This document shows positions 8,220 to 16,115 of a DNA stretch of 39,345 nt, piece after piece (the stretch's first letter is position 1; the number at the start of each line of letters is the position of its first letter). Location: the NCBI GenBank assembly GCA_025464895.1, contig JAODMG010000055.1, positions 1 to 39,345 of the forward strand, read 5' to 3'. The position numbers were made by a program, and so were the translations under genes. A model generated the notes under the pieces. The model had not been told where the DNA came from. It made no database searches and worked only from the letters and a program-made list of their open reading frames with translations. This stretch comes from Microbacteriaceae bacterium (lineage in GTDB: Bacteria; Actinomycetota; Actinomycetes; Actinomycetales; Microbacteriaceae).

Positions 8220-9251
8220 TCAGGCCAGCTGTTCTCGCACCATCGGAGCGACCTCACGGCCATAGAGCTCGATCGAGGTCATCAGTTTTTCGTGTGGCAG
8301 CGTTCCGTTGGAGTACTTCAGGTCGAAGCGGGAGAGCCCGAGGGCCGTGGCCGCGCGGACGATCTTCGCCGCGACCGTCGTCGGCGAGCCGACCATCAAC
8401 GCACCATCCGTCGCCTCGTGGTCGAAGTCTTCCCTTGTCATAGGAGGCCAGCCGCGCTCGCGCCCGATTCGATCCCGGTTGGCACGGAAGTGCGGCCAGA
8501 GCTCTGCCCTGGCCTGATCGTCGGTCGCCGCGATGTGTCCAGGCGAATGAGCGCCAACCGGCAGTTCCGGCCGGTCGAATTGGGCGAGCGCCCGCTTGTA
8601 CAGGTCGACGTACGGCGCGAAGCGCACCGGATCCCCGCCGATGATGGCGAGCATGAGCGGCAGTCCATGGCCGGCCGCACGCACGACCGACTCGGGAGAC
8701 CCCCCGACTCCGACCCAGGTGGTGATCGAACCGGATTCGGTCGGCGGATAGACGGACTGGTTGACCAGGCTGGCGCGGGTCTCTCCAGACCAGGTGACCG
8801 GTTCTTCGCGCAAGAGGTGCGTGAACAGGTCGATCTTCTCTTCGAACAGCTTCTCGTAATCGGCGAGATCAAAGCCGAATAGCGGGAACGACTCCGTGAA
8901 CGAGCCCCGCCCGAGGATGATCTCGGCGCGACCGTTGGAGAGCGCGTCAAGGGTAGAGAAACGCTCGAACACGCGGACGGGATCATCCGAGCTCAGCACT
9001 GTCACTCCGGTTCCGAGGCGGATATGGGAGGTGCGGCCCGCAATCGCGGCGAGCACGGTCTCAGGGGACGACACGGCGAAATCGTCCCGGTGGTGCTCGC
9101 CGAGTGCGATGTGGTCGATGCCGAGCTGGTCGGCGAGCACCGCCTGATCCACGATGTTGCGGATGGTTTGGGCGTGCGTCAGCAACGTGCCATCGTCGGT
9201 GGCGGTTACGTCGCCGAAGGTGTCGAGTCCGAGCGTGAGTTGTTGTGCCAT
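8220..9251 (-). CDS. LLM-class (luciferase-like) flavin-dependent oxidoreductase
   Basis: A 343-residue bacterial luciferase-like monooxygenase or F420/FMN-dependent oxidoreductase. The TIM-barrel family marks are LGIDHIALGEHHRDDFAVSS near residues 43-62, RTSHIRLGTGVTVLSSDDPV, GRAEIILGRGSF, and VGSPTTVAAKIV near the C-terminus. The length is normal. The substrate and the choice of FMN or F420 cannot be told. The start at 9251 has AAGGA about six bases upstream. A 14-base palindrome lies 37 bases upstream and may be its operator. It is one of three LLM proteins in the window, each from a different branch. Confidence 0.9.
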   Translation of the reverse strand: MAQQLTLGLDTFGDVTATDDGTLLTHAQTIRNIVDQAVLADQLGIDHIALGEHHRDDFAVSSPETVLAAIAGRTSHIRLGTGVTVLSSDDPVRVFERFSTLDALSNGRAEIILGRGSFTESFPLFGFDLADYEKLFEEKIDLFTHLLREEPVTWSGETRASLVNQSVYPPTESGSITTWVGVGGSPESVVRAAGHGLPLMLAIIGGDPVRFAPYVDLYKRALAQFDRPELPVGAHSPGHIAATDDQARAELWPHFRANRDRIGRERGWPPMTREDFDHEATDGALMVGSPTTVAAKIVRAATALGLSRFDLKYSNGTLPHEKLMTSIELYGREVAPMVREQLA

Positions 9252-9287
9252 GGAGAATCCTTACGCGACTACTGCGGGGTCAGTTTC

Positions 9288-9301
9288 ATACGTTCGTATG
9301 G
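9288..9301. promoter_or_regulatory. Palindromic operator candidate upstream of the LLM oxidoreductase
   Basis: CATACGTTCGTATG is a perfect 14-base palindrome (CATACG, TT, CGTATG) placed 37-50 bases before the LLM start at 9251. Sites of this form bind TetR or MarR dimers. No adjacent regulator gene is present. Confidence 0.45.
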
Positions 9302-9486
9302 TTGTGCCAACCCATACCACCCCATTCGTATTCCGGGCCCGATACGGTCAGATGACCTCCCGGATTGTTGCCGAAAGCCAGCTGGGAAACCGGCAAATAG
9401 CGGGTCAGGGTAGATGCGACCGCATCCGGACTGGCGTAGTGTCAGCGTTACCGAAGCCGTTCGTGCTTCCGAGGGAGGGATGCCCT

Positions 9487-9600
9487 ATGGCAGACAAATC
9501 GCCGAAGAAGAGCAGCGGCAAGACTGCGGCGGCAAAGTCTTTGAAGGAAAAGCGCGCTGATAAAAAAGCGAAGTCGAGTACTAAGAGCACTAGCGCCTGA
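9487..9600 (+). CDS. 37-residue lysine-rich basic protein
   Basis: MADKSPKKSSGKTAAAKSLK followed by EKRADKKAKSSTKSTSA. About a third of the residues are Lys or Arg, with many Ser, Ala and Thr and no aromatic residues, so it should be disordered and strongly basic. Short proteins of this kind recur in Microbacteriaceae, but I know no assigned function; nucleic-acid binding is a guess from charge. It is too short for its own line in the track. The start is well supported by a GGAGGGA Shine-Dalgarno about seven bases upstream (gagggagggatgccctATG). The overlapping long frame 9154-9600 extends it without reason. Confidence 0.75.
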   Translation: MADKSPKKSSGKTAAAKSLKEKRADKKAKSSTKSTSA

Positions 9601-9608
9601 TCCTCTGA

Positions 9609-9675
9609 TCGCCATCCACTCCGGTGAATGGCGACCTAAGGTCATGCTGTTTACAGCACCGCGATCTCAAGTCGC
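9609..9675 (+). other. Run of three hairpins after the small basic protein gene
   Basis: Three inverted repeats follow one another. TCGCCAT/ATGGCGA (9609-9634) has an inner CAC/GTG stem. TGCTGT/ACAGCA (9645-9658) is perfect. GCGA/TCGC (9661-9675) is weak. A strong terminator hairpin comes next. The first nine bases after the stop codon are unstructured. This could be a structured 3' UTR or a small RNA; it matches no RNA family I recognise. Confidence 0.4.
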
Positions 9676-9682
9676 ACCTTCG

Positions 9683-9711
9683 GGAGCCGGACCCACGGGT
9701 CCGGCTCCTTT
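9683..9711 (+). terminator. Intrinsic terminator after the small basic protein
   Basis: GGAGCCGGACCC and GGGTCCGGCTCC form a perfect 12-bp stem around AC (in practice a four-base loop), followed by TTT. This is the strongest terminator-like hairpin in the window. Confidence 0.75.
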
Positions 9712-9756
9712 CGCGTGCAACCGGCGCTACCCGTGGGGTAGACGATGCAGTGGCAG

Positions 9757-9939
9757 CTAGACGGGATCTTCTGGGATAAGTATCCAGAGCACGATATAGA
9801 GGATCACCTGGGGCCCGGGAAGCAGGATGCTCAGTGCGGTCACGAGCCGCACTATCCCGACCCTCCAGCCGAATCGTCGCGCGATGGCCGCGCACACTCC
9901 CGCAATGACCCTGTCATTCTTCGGCCTACTGAGGTTCAT
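9757..9939 (-). CDS. PspC-domain small membrane protein
   Basis: 60 residues from the ATG at 9939: MNLSRPKNDRVIAGVCAAIA, then RRFGWRVGIVRLVTALSILL and PGPQVILYIVLWILIPEDPV. This is a minimal PspC domain: the R-x-IAGVC-x-G/A-IA opening, an amphipathic segment and one hydrophobic helix ending LWILIPE. PspC domains sense or respond to membrane stress in several bacteria; this stand-alone form has no known partner here. The track's 117-residue version runs into upstream noise. It lies on the same strand as the SDR gene, 100 bases downstream of it. No clear Shine-Dalgarno is present. Confidence 0.85.
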   Translation of the reverse strand: MNLSRPKNDRVIAGVCAAIARRFGWRVGIVRLVTALSILLPGPQVILYIVLWILIPEDPV

Positions 9940-10039
9940 GGCTCGAGCCTCGCAGCTTCCGCCCGACTGGGCAATCGGGGTATCCCCCGAATCTCGGCGG
10001 GACCGTCTCGGTCGAGCGGCCACTCGAAGCCGAACGCGC

Positions 10040-10825
10040 TCAGATGCGCTCTTCTGCCACGCTGTTGCCGCCGTCGACGACCACAACCTGACCGGTGACA
10101 TACGAGGCACCAGGAGACGCGAGCCAGGCTACCGCTGACGCCACTTCCGCCGCCGTTCCGCTGCGCCTGGCCGGCACTCGCAAACCTTCGTCCGCTTCGC
10201 TGTCCAGTTGCGATGCGGTCGCGATCCAGCCAGGGGCGACGGCGTTCGCGGTGATGCCGAGGTGTGCTTCATCCACCGCCAGGGCCTTGGTCAGGCCGAC
10301 CATTCCCGCCTTGGCCGCTGCATACGAGACATCCCCGCGGGAGGCCATCACCGGGCCGGTGACGCTCGAGACGTTCACGATGCGCCCCCAACCGGCCGCC
10401 CGCATAGGCGGGATGACGGCGCGGGTCATGAGGTATGCGCTCGTCAGGTTCATGCCGATGCTCCGCTCCCAGTCGGATGGATCCATGGTCACGTCACCCT
10501 GGACCATCTCTCCGATCGCGGTTGCGACCATGCCGGCGTTGTTGACCAGAATCGATGGCACGAAGGATGCCGCGGCGAGCGCATCGGTCAGGGCATCGAC
10601 CTCCGCCGGGTTGTCCAGCCGCGCGATCAGCCCGATCGCGTCGATACCCTCCGACCGCAGCTCGCCGACGCGCTCGTGGATCCGGCCTGTCGTCGCGGTG
10701 ATCGCGATCCTGGCACCGAGCTCACCGAGTGCCCGAGCCGAGGCGAAGCCGATCCCGGTCGCACTCCCCGCCCCGGTGATGAGCGCGGAATGTCCGGCGA
10801 GATTCCAATCGGTGGGTATCGGCAT
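10040..10825 (-). CDS. Short-chain dehydrogenase/reductase (SDR)
   Basis: A 261-residue classical SDR. The nucleotide-binding turn is LITGAGSATGIGFASARALG, with two more residues in the glycine loop than the common TGxxxGIG. Further marks are NNAG (ILVNNAGMVATAIG), the catalytic Ser of IVNVSSVTG, and Tyr and Lys in DVSYAAAKAGMVGLTKALAV. The ending ASYVTGQVVVVDGGNS is typical of the FabG-like branch. Substrate unknown. The start is supported by TAGCAT six bases before the ATG with no Shine-Dalgarno. It diverges from the serine hydrolase gene. Confidence 0.92.
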   Translation of the reverse strand: MPIPTDWNLAGHSALITGAGSATGIGFASARALGELGARIAITATTGRIHERVGELRSEGIDAIGLIARLDNPAEVDALTDALAAASFVPSILVNNAGMVATAIGEMVQGDVTMDPSDWERSIGMNLTSAYLMTRAVIPPMRAAGWGRIVNVSSVTGPVMASRGDVSYAAAKAGMVGLTKALAVDEAHLGITANAVAPGWIATASQLDSEADEGLRVPARRSGTAAEVASAVAWLASPGASYVTGQVVVVDGGNSVAEERI

Positions 10826-10831
10826 AGCGCC

Positions 10832-10837
10832 ATGCTA
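10832..10837 (-). promoter_or_regulatory. Putative -10 element for leaderless transcription of the SDR gene
   Basis: TAGCAT on the minus strand, six bases (GGCGCT), then the ATG at 10825. No Shine-Dalgarno. Confidence 0.45.
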
Positions 10838-10904
10838 GCCAGCGCTGGCCGACCGGATGCGGACATCCGCGAGCAATCGACACGAAATCGTCCGTTTCCC
10901 CCTA

Positions 10905-10922
10905 GATTGTTCGACAACGATC
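10905..10922. promoter_or_regulatory. Imperfect palindrome between the SDR and serine hydrolase genes
   Basis: GATTGTTCGACAACGATC has GATnGTT and AACnATC arms (12 of 18 positions symmetric). It lies about 37 bases before the hydrolase start, where a repressor would sit. Weak evidence. Confidence 0.3.
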
Positions 10923-10958
10923 GCACCGCAGCGATCCACACCCCACCGGGAGTCGGCC

Positions 10959-12506
10959 ATGCCGCATGCCACCGCTCTGCCGCACGCCACCGCCCTGCCA
11001 AGGAGCAGCCCGGAAGCGCTAGGGGTGCCCTCCGCGGCCATTCACCGCTTCCTGGACGACGTCGAGGCGAACGTTCCCGGCCTCAACAGCGTCATGCTGC
11101 TGCGTCACGGAACGGTCATCGCCGAGGGATGGTGGGCACCGTACGGCCCGCAGATTCCGCACATGATGTTCTCGCTCAGCAAGAGCGTCACCTCGATCGC
11201 AGTGGGGATCGCGGTGGCGGAGGGTCGACTGGACGTCGAGGACTTCGTCGTGTCGCTGTTGCCGGATGACGCCCCGCGCGCGATCGGCGACAACCTGGCG
11301 GCCATGCGGGTGCGGCACCTGCTCACCATGAGCACCGGTCACGCAGAGGACTCGATGTCCGCGCTCGAGTCAACCGGGGACGACAACTGGGCCAGGGCCA
11401 TCCTCTCCATTCCGGTGGAGCACGCCCCCGGCACTCGATTCGTCTACAACACCGGGGCAACTTACCTGCTGTCCGCGATCCTGCAGAAGCTCACCGGCCA
11501 GCGTCTGCTGGATTACCTGACCCCTCGCATTTTCGCGCCGCTCGGCATCGTCGGCGCCACCTGGGAGCAGTGCCCTCGAGGAATCGACACCGGCGGCTTC
11601 GGGCTCGCCGTGATCACGGAGGATGTCGCGAAGATCGGACAGCTCCTCCTACTGCGGGGCGAATGGCACGGCGAGCGATTGATCCCCGGTGAATGGATCG
11701 ACGATGCCACCGCCGCGCAGGTCTCCAACGGCGACCCAACGCCGGGAGACGATTGGGTGCAGGGGTACGGCTACCAGTTCTGGCGTAGCCAGCACGGCGC
11801 ATTCCGCGGCGATGGAGCCTTCGGCCAGTTCTGCGTCGTGATGCCGAAACAGGACGCCGTCCTCGTCATCACCGCGGGAGTCCAGGAGCTGCAACCGGTG
11901 CTCGATCGCGTCTGGGAGCACCTGCTTCCCGCGCTGTCGGATGCGATTATCACCGCGAGTCCGATCTCCGTGGACTCGGATGACAGCGCCGCAAACGGCA
12001 GCAGCGCAGGCATCGCCGCCCGTCTTGACACCCTCGCCATGCCATTTCCGACCGGGGAATCGACGTCGCCGATCGCCGCTGGAATCTCAGGCACCCGTTT
12101 TCACTTCGCCGAGAACAGCGCCAGGGTCGAGGCGGCCTCCCTGACCGTCGAGGCCGACCGCGTCATCCTCACCATCTGGAACAACCATGGGGAGAATCGA
12201 CTCGATTGCGGCGGCGCTCGTTGGCTGCATGGGCGCACGACACTGCTTGACGGCGGCGACCAGCCGGTGGCGGCCGCGGGAGCCTGGCGGACTACGGACA
12301 GCTACATTGCTCGCCTGTGCTATTACGAGACGCCGTTCGTGCACACCGTTGTGGCGACCTTCGCCGACGACACGATGACCTTGGATGTGACGCAGAATGT
12401 ATCGTTCGGCAGGACCCAGTTGGTCCACTCCGTCGGGCATGCGACGCGGGAGTCGACTGATCCGCATGTCGGTGGAATAAACCAGACTGTCGTTACGCTT
12501 TCCTAG
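10959..12506 (+). CDS. Serine hydrolase of the class C beta-lactamase fold
   Basis: 515 residues from the ATG at 10959, preceded by GGGAG; the track's 10857 start overlaps the promoter. The acylation motif SxxK is in MFSLSKSVTSIAVGIAVAEG and the tyrosine motif in RFVYNTGATYLLSAILQKL. A late stretch YQFWRSQHGAFRGDGAFGQF holds the third active-site region. The fold is shared by class C beta-lactamases, D-Ala-D-Ala carboxypeptidases and esterases such as EstB. There is no signal peptide, so an intracellular esterase or amidase is as likely as a penicillin-binding role. A domain of about 120 residues follows the catalytic part. The N-terminus carries a PHATAL duplication. Confidence 0.88.
   Translation: MPHATALPHATALPRSSPEALGVPSAAIHRFLDDVEANVPGLNSVMLLRHGTVIAEGWWAPYGPQIPHMMFSLSKSVTSIAVGIAVAEGRLDVEDFVVSLLPDDAPRAIGDNLAAMRVRHLLTMSTGHAEDSMSALESTGDDNWARAILSIPVEHAPGTRFVYNTGATYLLSAILQKLTGQRLLDYLTPRIFAPLGIVGATWEQCPRGIDTGGFGLAVITEDVAKIGQLLLLRGEWHGERLIPGEWIDDATAAQVSNGDPTPGDDWVQGYGYQFWRSQHGAFRGDGAFGQFCVVMPKQDAVLVITAGVQELQPVLDRVWEHLLPALSDAIITASPISVDSDDSAANGSSAGIAARLDTLAMPFPTGESTSPIAAGISGTRFHFAENSARVEAASLTVEADRVILTIWNNHGENRLDCGGARWLHGRTTLLDGGDQPVAAAGAWRTTDSYIARLCYYETPFVHTVVATFADDTMTLDVTQNVSFGRTQLVHSVGHATRESTDPHVGGINQTVVTLS
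10962..10997 (+). repeat. 18-bp tandem duplication at the 5' end of the serine hydrolase gene
   Basis: Two units, CCGCATGCCACCGCTCTG and CCGCACGCCACCGCCCTG, differ at two bases and encode PHATAL twice, right after the start Met. Confidence 0.85.
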
Positions 12507-12516
12507 CCAGTACGAT

Positions 12517-12533
12517 CTCCCGGATCGCGGGAG
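12517..12533 (+). terminator. Possible terminator after the serine hydrolase
   Basis: CTCCCG and CGGGAG form a 6-bp stem with a five-base loop, eleven bases after the stop. There is no T-run, so it is weak. Confidence 0.35.
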
Positions 12534-12634
12534 CGAAACATCGGGCATCCGTGCTTCTCGCCCTTGCGGTGGCGTCTTCCACTCCTGCTGGACGCCGTCA
12601 CCCTCTGCCAACCGCCCCTCCGACGGGAACAACC

Positions 12635-14125
12635 ATGACTGAAACCGCTCCACTCACCTCCTCGAACGAGCTCGAGGACGCCGAGAGCACGGCAGAGCTC
12701 GATGCCGACAGCCGAGGTGCGCGCAACCGCCTGGTGATCACGGTGCTACTCATCTCGGTGTTCGTGATGATCCTCAACGAGACCATCATGGGCGTGGCCC
12801 TTCCCCGCCTGATGGAGGACCTCGCCATCACCGCGAGCACTGCGCAGTGGCTGACCACCGCGTTCATGCTCACGATGGCCGTCGTCATCCCGATCACCGG
12901 ATTCCTGCTGCAGCGGTTCAACACCCGCCCACTGTTCATAACCGCGATGAGCCTGTTCAGTGCCGGAACCCTCATCGCCGCCGTCGCACCGGACTTCAAC
13001 GTGCTCCTCATCGGTCGCGTCGTCCAGGCCACCGGCACCGCGATCATGTTCCCGCTGCTCATGACCACGGTCATGACCCTGGTTCCTCCGGCCACCAGGG
13101 GACGGATGATGGGCAACATCTCGATCGTCATCTCGGTTGCACCCGCGATCGGCCCGACGATCTCCGGACTCATCCTGAGCGTTCTCGACTGGCGCTGGAT
13201 GTTCATCCTGGTGTTGCCGATCGCCCTCGTCGCGCTCATTGTCGGTGGAACCCTCGTGAAGAATGTGACCGAACCGCGGGCCACCAGGTTCGACCTGCTT
13301 TCTGTCATTCTCTCGGTGTTCGCCTTCGGCGGGCTCGTCTTCGGGTTGAGCAATGCCGGAACGGCGTCGACGCCGTTCGCGGTGTGGCTGCCACTCATCG
13401 TCGGCGTTGTCGCCCTTGCGCTTTTCATTCTTCGCCAGTTGCAGCTGCAGCGCTCCGATCGGGCCCTGCTCGACCTGCGCACGTTCACCTCGCGCACCTT
13501 CACCTTCTCGATCGTCATGTTCACCATCAGCATGATGGCGATGTTCGGGGTGTTCGTCCTGCTCCCGATCTATCTGGTCGACGTGCTCAAGGTGGATGAA
13601 CTCACCGTCGGGCTGCTGCTGCTGCCCGGAGGACTCATCATGGGCCTGCTCGCGCCCTGGGTCGGCCGCGTCTACGACCGGGTGGGCCCAACGGCGCTCC
13701 TGGTCAGCGGAGCGGCCATCGTCAGCGCAGACCTCTGGGCGATGACCATGCTGACGGCTACCAGTTCGTTCTGGTGGGTGCTCGCGGCGCACGTGACGCT
13801 GAGCATCGGCCTGGCCCTGCTGTTCACGCCGCTGTTCTCGGCGAGCCTCGGTTCGCTGCGACCGGATCTGTACTCCCACGGCAGCGCGATCGTCGGCACC
13901 ATCCAGCAGTTGGGCGGTGCGGCAGGGACCGCTCTCTTCGTCACGGTGATGTCGGCTCACACGGCATCCCTCATGGCCGGGGGGACGGCCACGGTCGAGG
14001 CGACCGCCGGCGGAATCCACACCGCATTCGTCTACGGCGCCGTCATTTCGCTGCTGGCGATCGTTGCGGCGTTCTTCATCCGCAAGACCGCCGACTCATC
14101 GGAAGGCGTGCCGCTGGGCCACTAG
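12635..14125 (+). CDS. MFS drug:H+ antiporter of the DHA2 (EmrB/QacA) type
   Basis: 496 residues from the ATG at 12635. A charged N-terminal tail of about 35 residues is followed by roughly 14 hydrophobic helices. DHA2 marks include the first helix ILNETIMGVALPRLMEDL, then TASTAQWLTTAFMLTMAVVI, and IGRVVQATGTAIMFPLLMTT. Motif C-like APAIGPTISGLILSVLDWRW lies near residue 170. Such proteins export drugs and lipophilic cations using the proton gradient. The natural substrate is unknown. The gene follows the serine hydrolase by 128 bases on the same strand. The 311- and 424-residue frames on the opposite strand are shadows of its GC-rich third positions. Confidence 0.93.
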   Translation: MTETAPLTSSNELEDAESTAELDADSRGARNRLVITVLLISVFVMILNETIMGVALPRLMEDLAITASTAQWLTTAFMLTMAVVIPITGFLLQRFNTRPLFITAMSLFSAGTLIAAVAPDFNVLLIGRVVQATGTAIMFPLLMTTVMTLVPPATRGRMMGNISIVISVAPAIGPTISGLILSVLDWRWMFILVLPIALVALIVGGTLVKNVTEPRATRFDLLSVILSVFAFGGLVFGLSNAGTASTPFAVWLPLIVGVVALALFILRQLQLQRSDRALLDLRTFTSRTFTFSIVMFTISMMAMFGVFVLLPIYLVDVLKVDELTVGLLLLPGGLIMGLLAPWVGRVYDRVGPTALLVSGAAIVSADLWAMTMLTATSSFWWVLAAHVTLSIGLALLFTPLFSASLGSLRPDLYSHGSAIVGTIQQLGGAAGTALFVTVMSAHTASLMAGGTATVEATAGGIHTAFVYGAVISLLAIVAAFFIRKTADSSEGVPLGH

Positions 14126-14152
14126 GCCGCCGGAACTGCAGCTATCGCGGCC
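14125..14152. terminator. Possible bidirectional terminator between convergent genes
   Basis: GGCCGC and GCGGCC pair across a 16-base loop between the converging MFS gene and the small membrane protein gene. The stem is short and there is no T-run. Confidence 0.3.
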
Positions 14153-14178
14153 ACCTGAAACGACTAGTACCGAGACGA

Positions 14179-14538
14179 CTAGTCCTGGACGATCAGTTCC
14201 TCGTCGGCCTGCTCGCTGAAGGATCGGATCTCCTGCTCACCCGGCCTGCGACGGCCGAGGCGGAAGCCCACCCATCCGGCCGAAAGCGTCATACCGATCA
14301 CGATCGACAACTGGCCGTTGAACGACAGGTACCGGTTGGGCGCACGTGCCGCCTCCTCGCCCGCCCGGGAGTACGAGGCGGGCGAACCCGGATAGAACGC
14401 CAGTCCTGACACCGGCGTATGAGCCGTCCAGCCGAAAGTCAGGGTCGAGTGCGAGAGAAAAATGGCGAGGCCGAAGGCCAGGAATGCGACGCCCAACGCG
14501 AGAATCCCCCAACGACGCCACCAGAGAGAAAAGTTCAC
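14179..14538 (-). CDS. Two-helix membrane protein of unknown function
   Basis: 119 residues, starting with GTG at 14538. There is one helix near residues 10-30 (WGILALGVAFLAFGLAIFLS) and a second near 73-92 (NGQLSIVIGMTLSAGWVGFR). An external loop of about 40 residues lies between them and an acidic C-terminal tail (SFSEQADEELIVQD) follows. I do not recognise the family. The GTG start is supported by TAAGGT exactly six bases upstream and no Shine-Dalgarno. It is convergent with the DHA2 transporter. Confidence 0.7.
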   Translation of the reverse strand: MNFSLWWRRWGILALGVAFLAFGLAIFLSHSTLTFGWTAHTPVSGLAFYPGSPASYSRAGEEAARAPNRYLSFNGQLSIVIGMTLSAGWVGFRLGRRRPGEQEIRSFSEQADEELIVQD

Positions 14539-14544
14539 GTTGCG

Positions 14545-14550
14545 ACCTTA
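14545..14550 (-). promoter_or_regulatory. Putative -10 element for leaderless transcription of the two-helix membrane protein
   Basis: TAAGGT on the minus strand, six bases (CGCAAC), then GTG at 14538. No Shine-Dalgarno. Confidence 0.45.
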
Positions 14551-14597
14551 CTCTCTGTCGAACCCGCTCTACATCGGGTTAACGCTGCTTCGAGCCT

Positions 14598-16013
14598 CTA
14601 CGTCCGATTGGCGGCACCGGCGGCGGTCGGTGACGTCGATCTGCTGCCCCCGATGCGATAGCTCGCTCCTTTGTGTTCCGCGGGCAAACGGTCGCCGCGA
14701 CCGTGCAGCTTGTTCCGCAGGGTGCCGTCCGCGTACTCATCTGGATAGACGCCCCTGGCGCGCAACACCGGGATGACGTGCTCCACGATGTCCTCGAACG
14801 TGCCGGGGGTTATCGCATAGGCGAGGTTGAACCCGTCGACATCCGTTTCATCCACCCAGGCCTGCAACTGGTCGGCGATCTCTTCGCCGGAACCGACGAT
14901 GTACGGACCGAGTCCCCCGATCGCGCCGTGGCGGCCGATGTCGCGCACCTTCCATTCACTGCCGTCTTCGGCAGCCTGCTGGAAGTTGGCGACGACGGAC
15001 TGGATCGCGTTGCTCTTGACGTTGCCGATCGGCTCGTCGAGGTCGTACTGCGACAGGTCGATGCCCATCCAGCCAGACATGAAGACGAGCGCACCCTCCT
15101 CGCTCGCGTAGGACAGATAGTCCTCGTGCTTGGCCCTGGCCTTCTCCGGCGTCTCGTCGGTGATGATCGTCAGCAGCGTATAGATGCGCGCGGAGTAGCG
15201 GTCGCGTCCCGCCGCCTCGAGGGCGTCGCGGATCTTGGCGACCGTGCCCTTCAGCACCTCCTTGGTCGGCGCCGCCACGAAGATCGCCTCGGCGTTTCCC
15301 GCGGCGAATCCGATCCCCCTGGATGACGCACCGGCCTGGTAGATCACCGGTGTCCGCTGTGGCGACGGCTCGGAGATGTGGATGCCCGGGACGGTGAAGT
15401 GTGTGCCGTTGTGCGCGATCTCGTGCACCTTGCTCGGGTCGGTGAATACCCCCGTTTCGCGGTCACGAATGACCGCGTCATCCTCCCAGGAGCCCTCCCA
15501 GAGCTTGTAGAGCACCTCGAGATATTCGTCGGCGTGATCGTAGCGATCGTCGTGTTCCAGCTGGTCTTCGTTTCCCATGTTTCGGGCGGCCGACGGCAGG
15601 TAGCCGGTCACGACGTTCCAGCCGATACGCCCGTTGGTGAGGTGGTCGAGCGTCGACATGCGGCGCGCGAAGGGATACGGATGCTCGTAGGCGGTTCCCG
15701 CGGTGATGCCGAATCCGAGGTTCTCGGTCACCAGCGCCATAGCGGACACGAGCAGCAGCGGATCGCCGACCGGAACCTGTGCACCGTGGCGGATCGCGGC
15801 CTCGTTGCTGCCGCCGTAGACGTCGTAGGTTCCGAGCACATCAGCGATGAAAATGCCATCGAAGGTGCCCCTCTCGAGCAGTTTCGCGAGCTCGGTCCAG
15901 TAGCGCAGGTCTTTGTAGCGCCAGGATTGATCGTCGGGGTGCCGCCACATCCCGGAGGACTGGTGGGCGACGCAGTTCATGTCGAAGGCGTTGAAGCGAA
16001 TCTGTCTGGCCAT
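14598..16013 (-). CDS. NtaA/SnaA/DszA-type flavin-dependent monooxygenase
   Basis: 471 residues from the ATG at 16013 (MARQIRFNAFDMNCVAHQSS); 16028 would add five residues. The protein is longer than ordinary LLM enzymes and has the marks of the NtaA/SnaA/DszA branch: GMWRHPDDQSWRYKDLRYW, FDGIFIADVLGTYDVYGG, YEHPYPFARRMSTLDHLTNG, RIGWNVVTGYLPSAARNMG, and TPVIYQAGASSRGIGFAAGN. Enzymes of this group use reduced FMN, supplied by a separate reductase, to oxidise chelators, sulfones, dibenzothiophene or alkyl compounds. No reductase or transporter lies next to it, so the substrate is open. The C-terminal 40 residues are polar and probably disordered. Confidence 0.92.
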   Translation of the reverse strand: MARQIRFNAFDMNCVAHQSSGMWRHPDDQSWRYKDLRYWTELAKLLERGTFDGIFIADVLGTYDVYGGSNEAAIRHGAQVPVGDPLLLVSAMALVTENLGFGITAGTAYEHPYPFARRMSTLDHLTNGRIGWNVVTGYLPSAARNMGNEDQLEHDDRYDHADEYLEVLYKLWEGSWEDDAVIRDRETGVFTDPSKVHEIAHNGTHFTVPGIHISEPSPQRTPVIYQAGASSRGIGFAAGNAEAIFVAAPTKEVLKGTVAKIRDALEAAGRDRYSARIYTLLTIITDETPEKARAKHEDYLSYASEEGALVFMSGWMGIDLSQYDLDEPIGNVKSNAIQSVVANFQQAAEDGSEWKVRDIGRHGAIGGLGPYIVGSGEEIADQLQAWVDETDVDGFNLAYAITPGTFEDIVEHVIPVLRARGVYPDEYADGTLRNKLHGRGDRLPAEHKGASYRIGGSRSTSPTAAGAANRT

Positions 16014-16115
16014 GACTCCATGGTCCATCGCTCGCTCGGACGGCGCATCGATAGCGCAACACGAGGTAATACTGAGCGTTCCTGCGGTGCCTCGATTGCC
16101 GCGGTTCCTTGACGA

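Noticed and set aside
9640-9680. tRNA-like fold in the hairpin cluster
   Set aside because: No TPsiC consensus, no acceptor stem and no anticodon-arm pairing; only local stems are present.
12746-14020. Long minus-strand frame of 424 residues opposite the MFS transporter
   Set aside because: It is full of Arg, Glu, Asp, His and Gln repeats, has no domain, and exists only because the plus-strand codons have GC-rich third positions.
14155-14185. ACGACTAGT occurring twice near the MFS stop
   Set aside because: A 9-base direct repeat with no further structure, too short to interpret.
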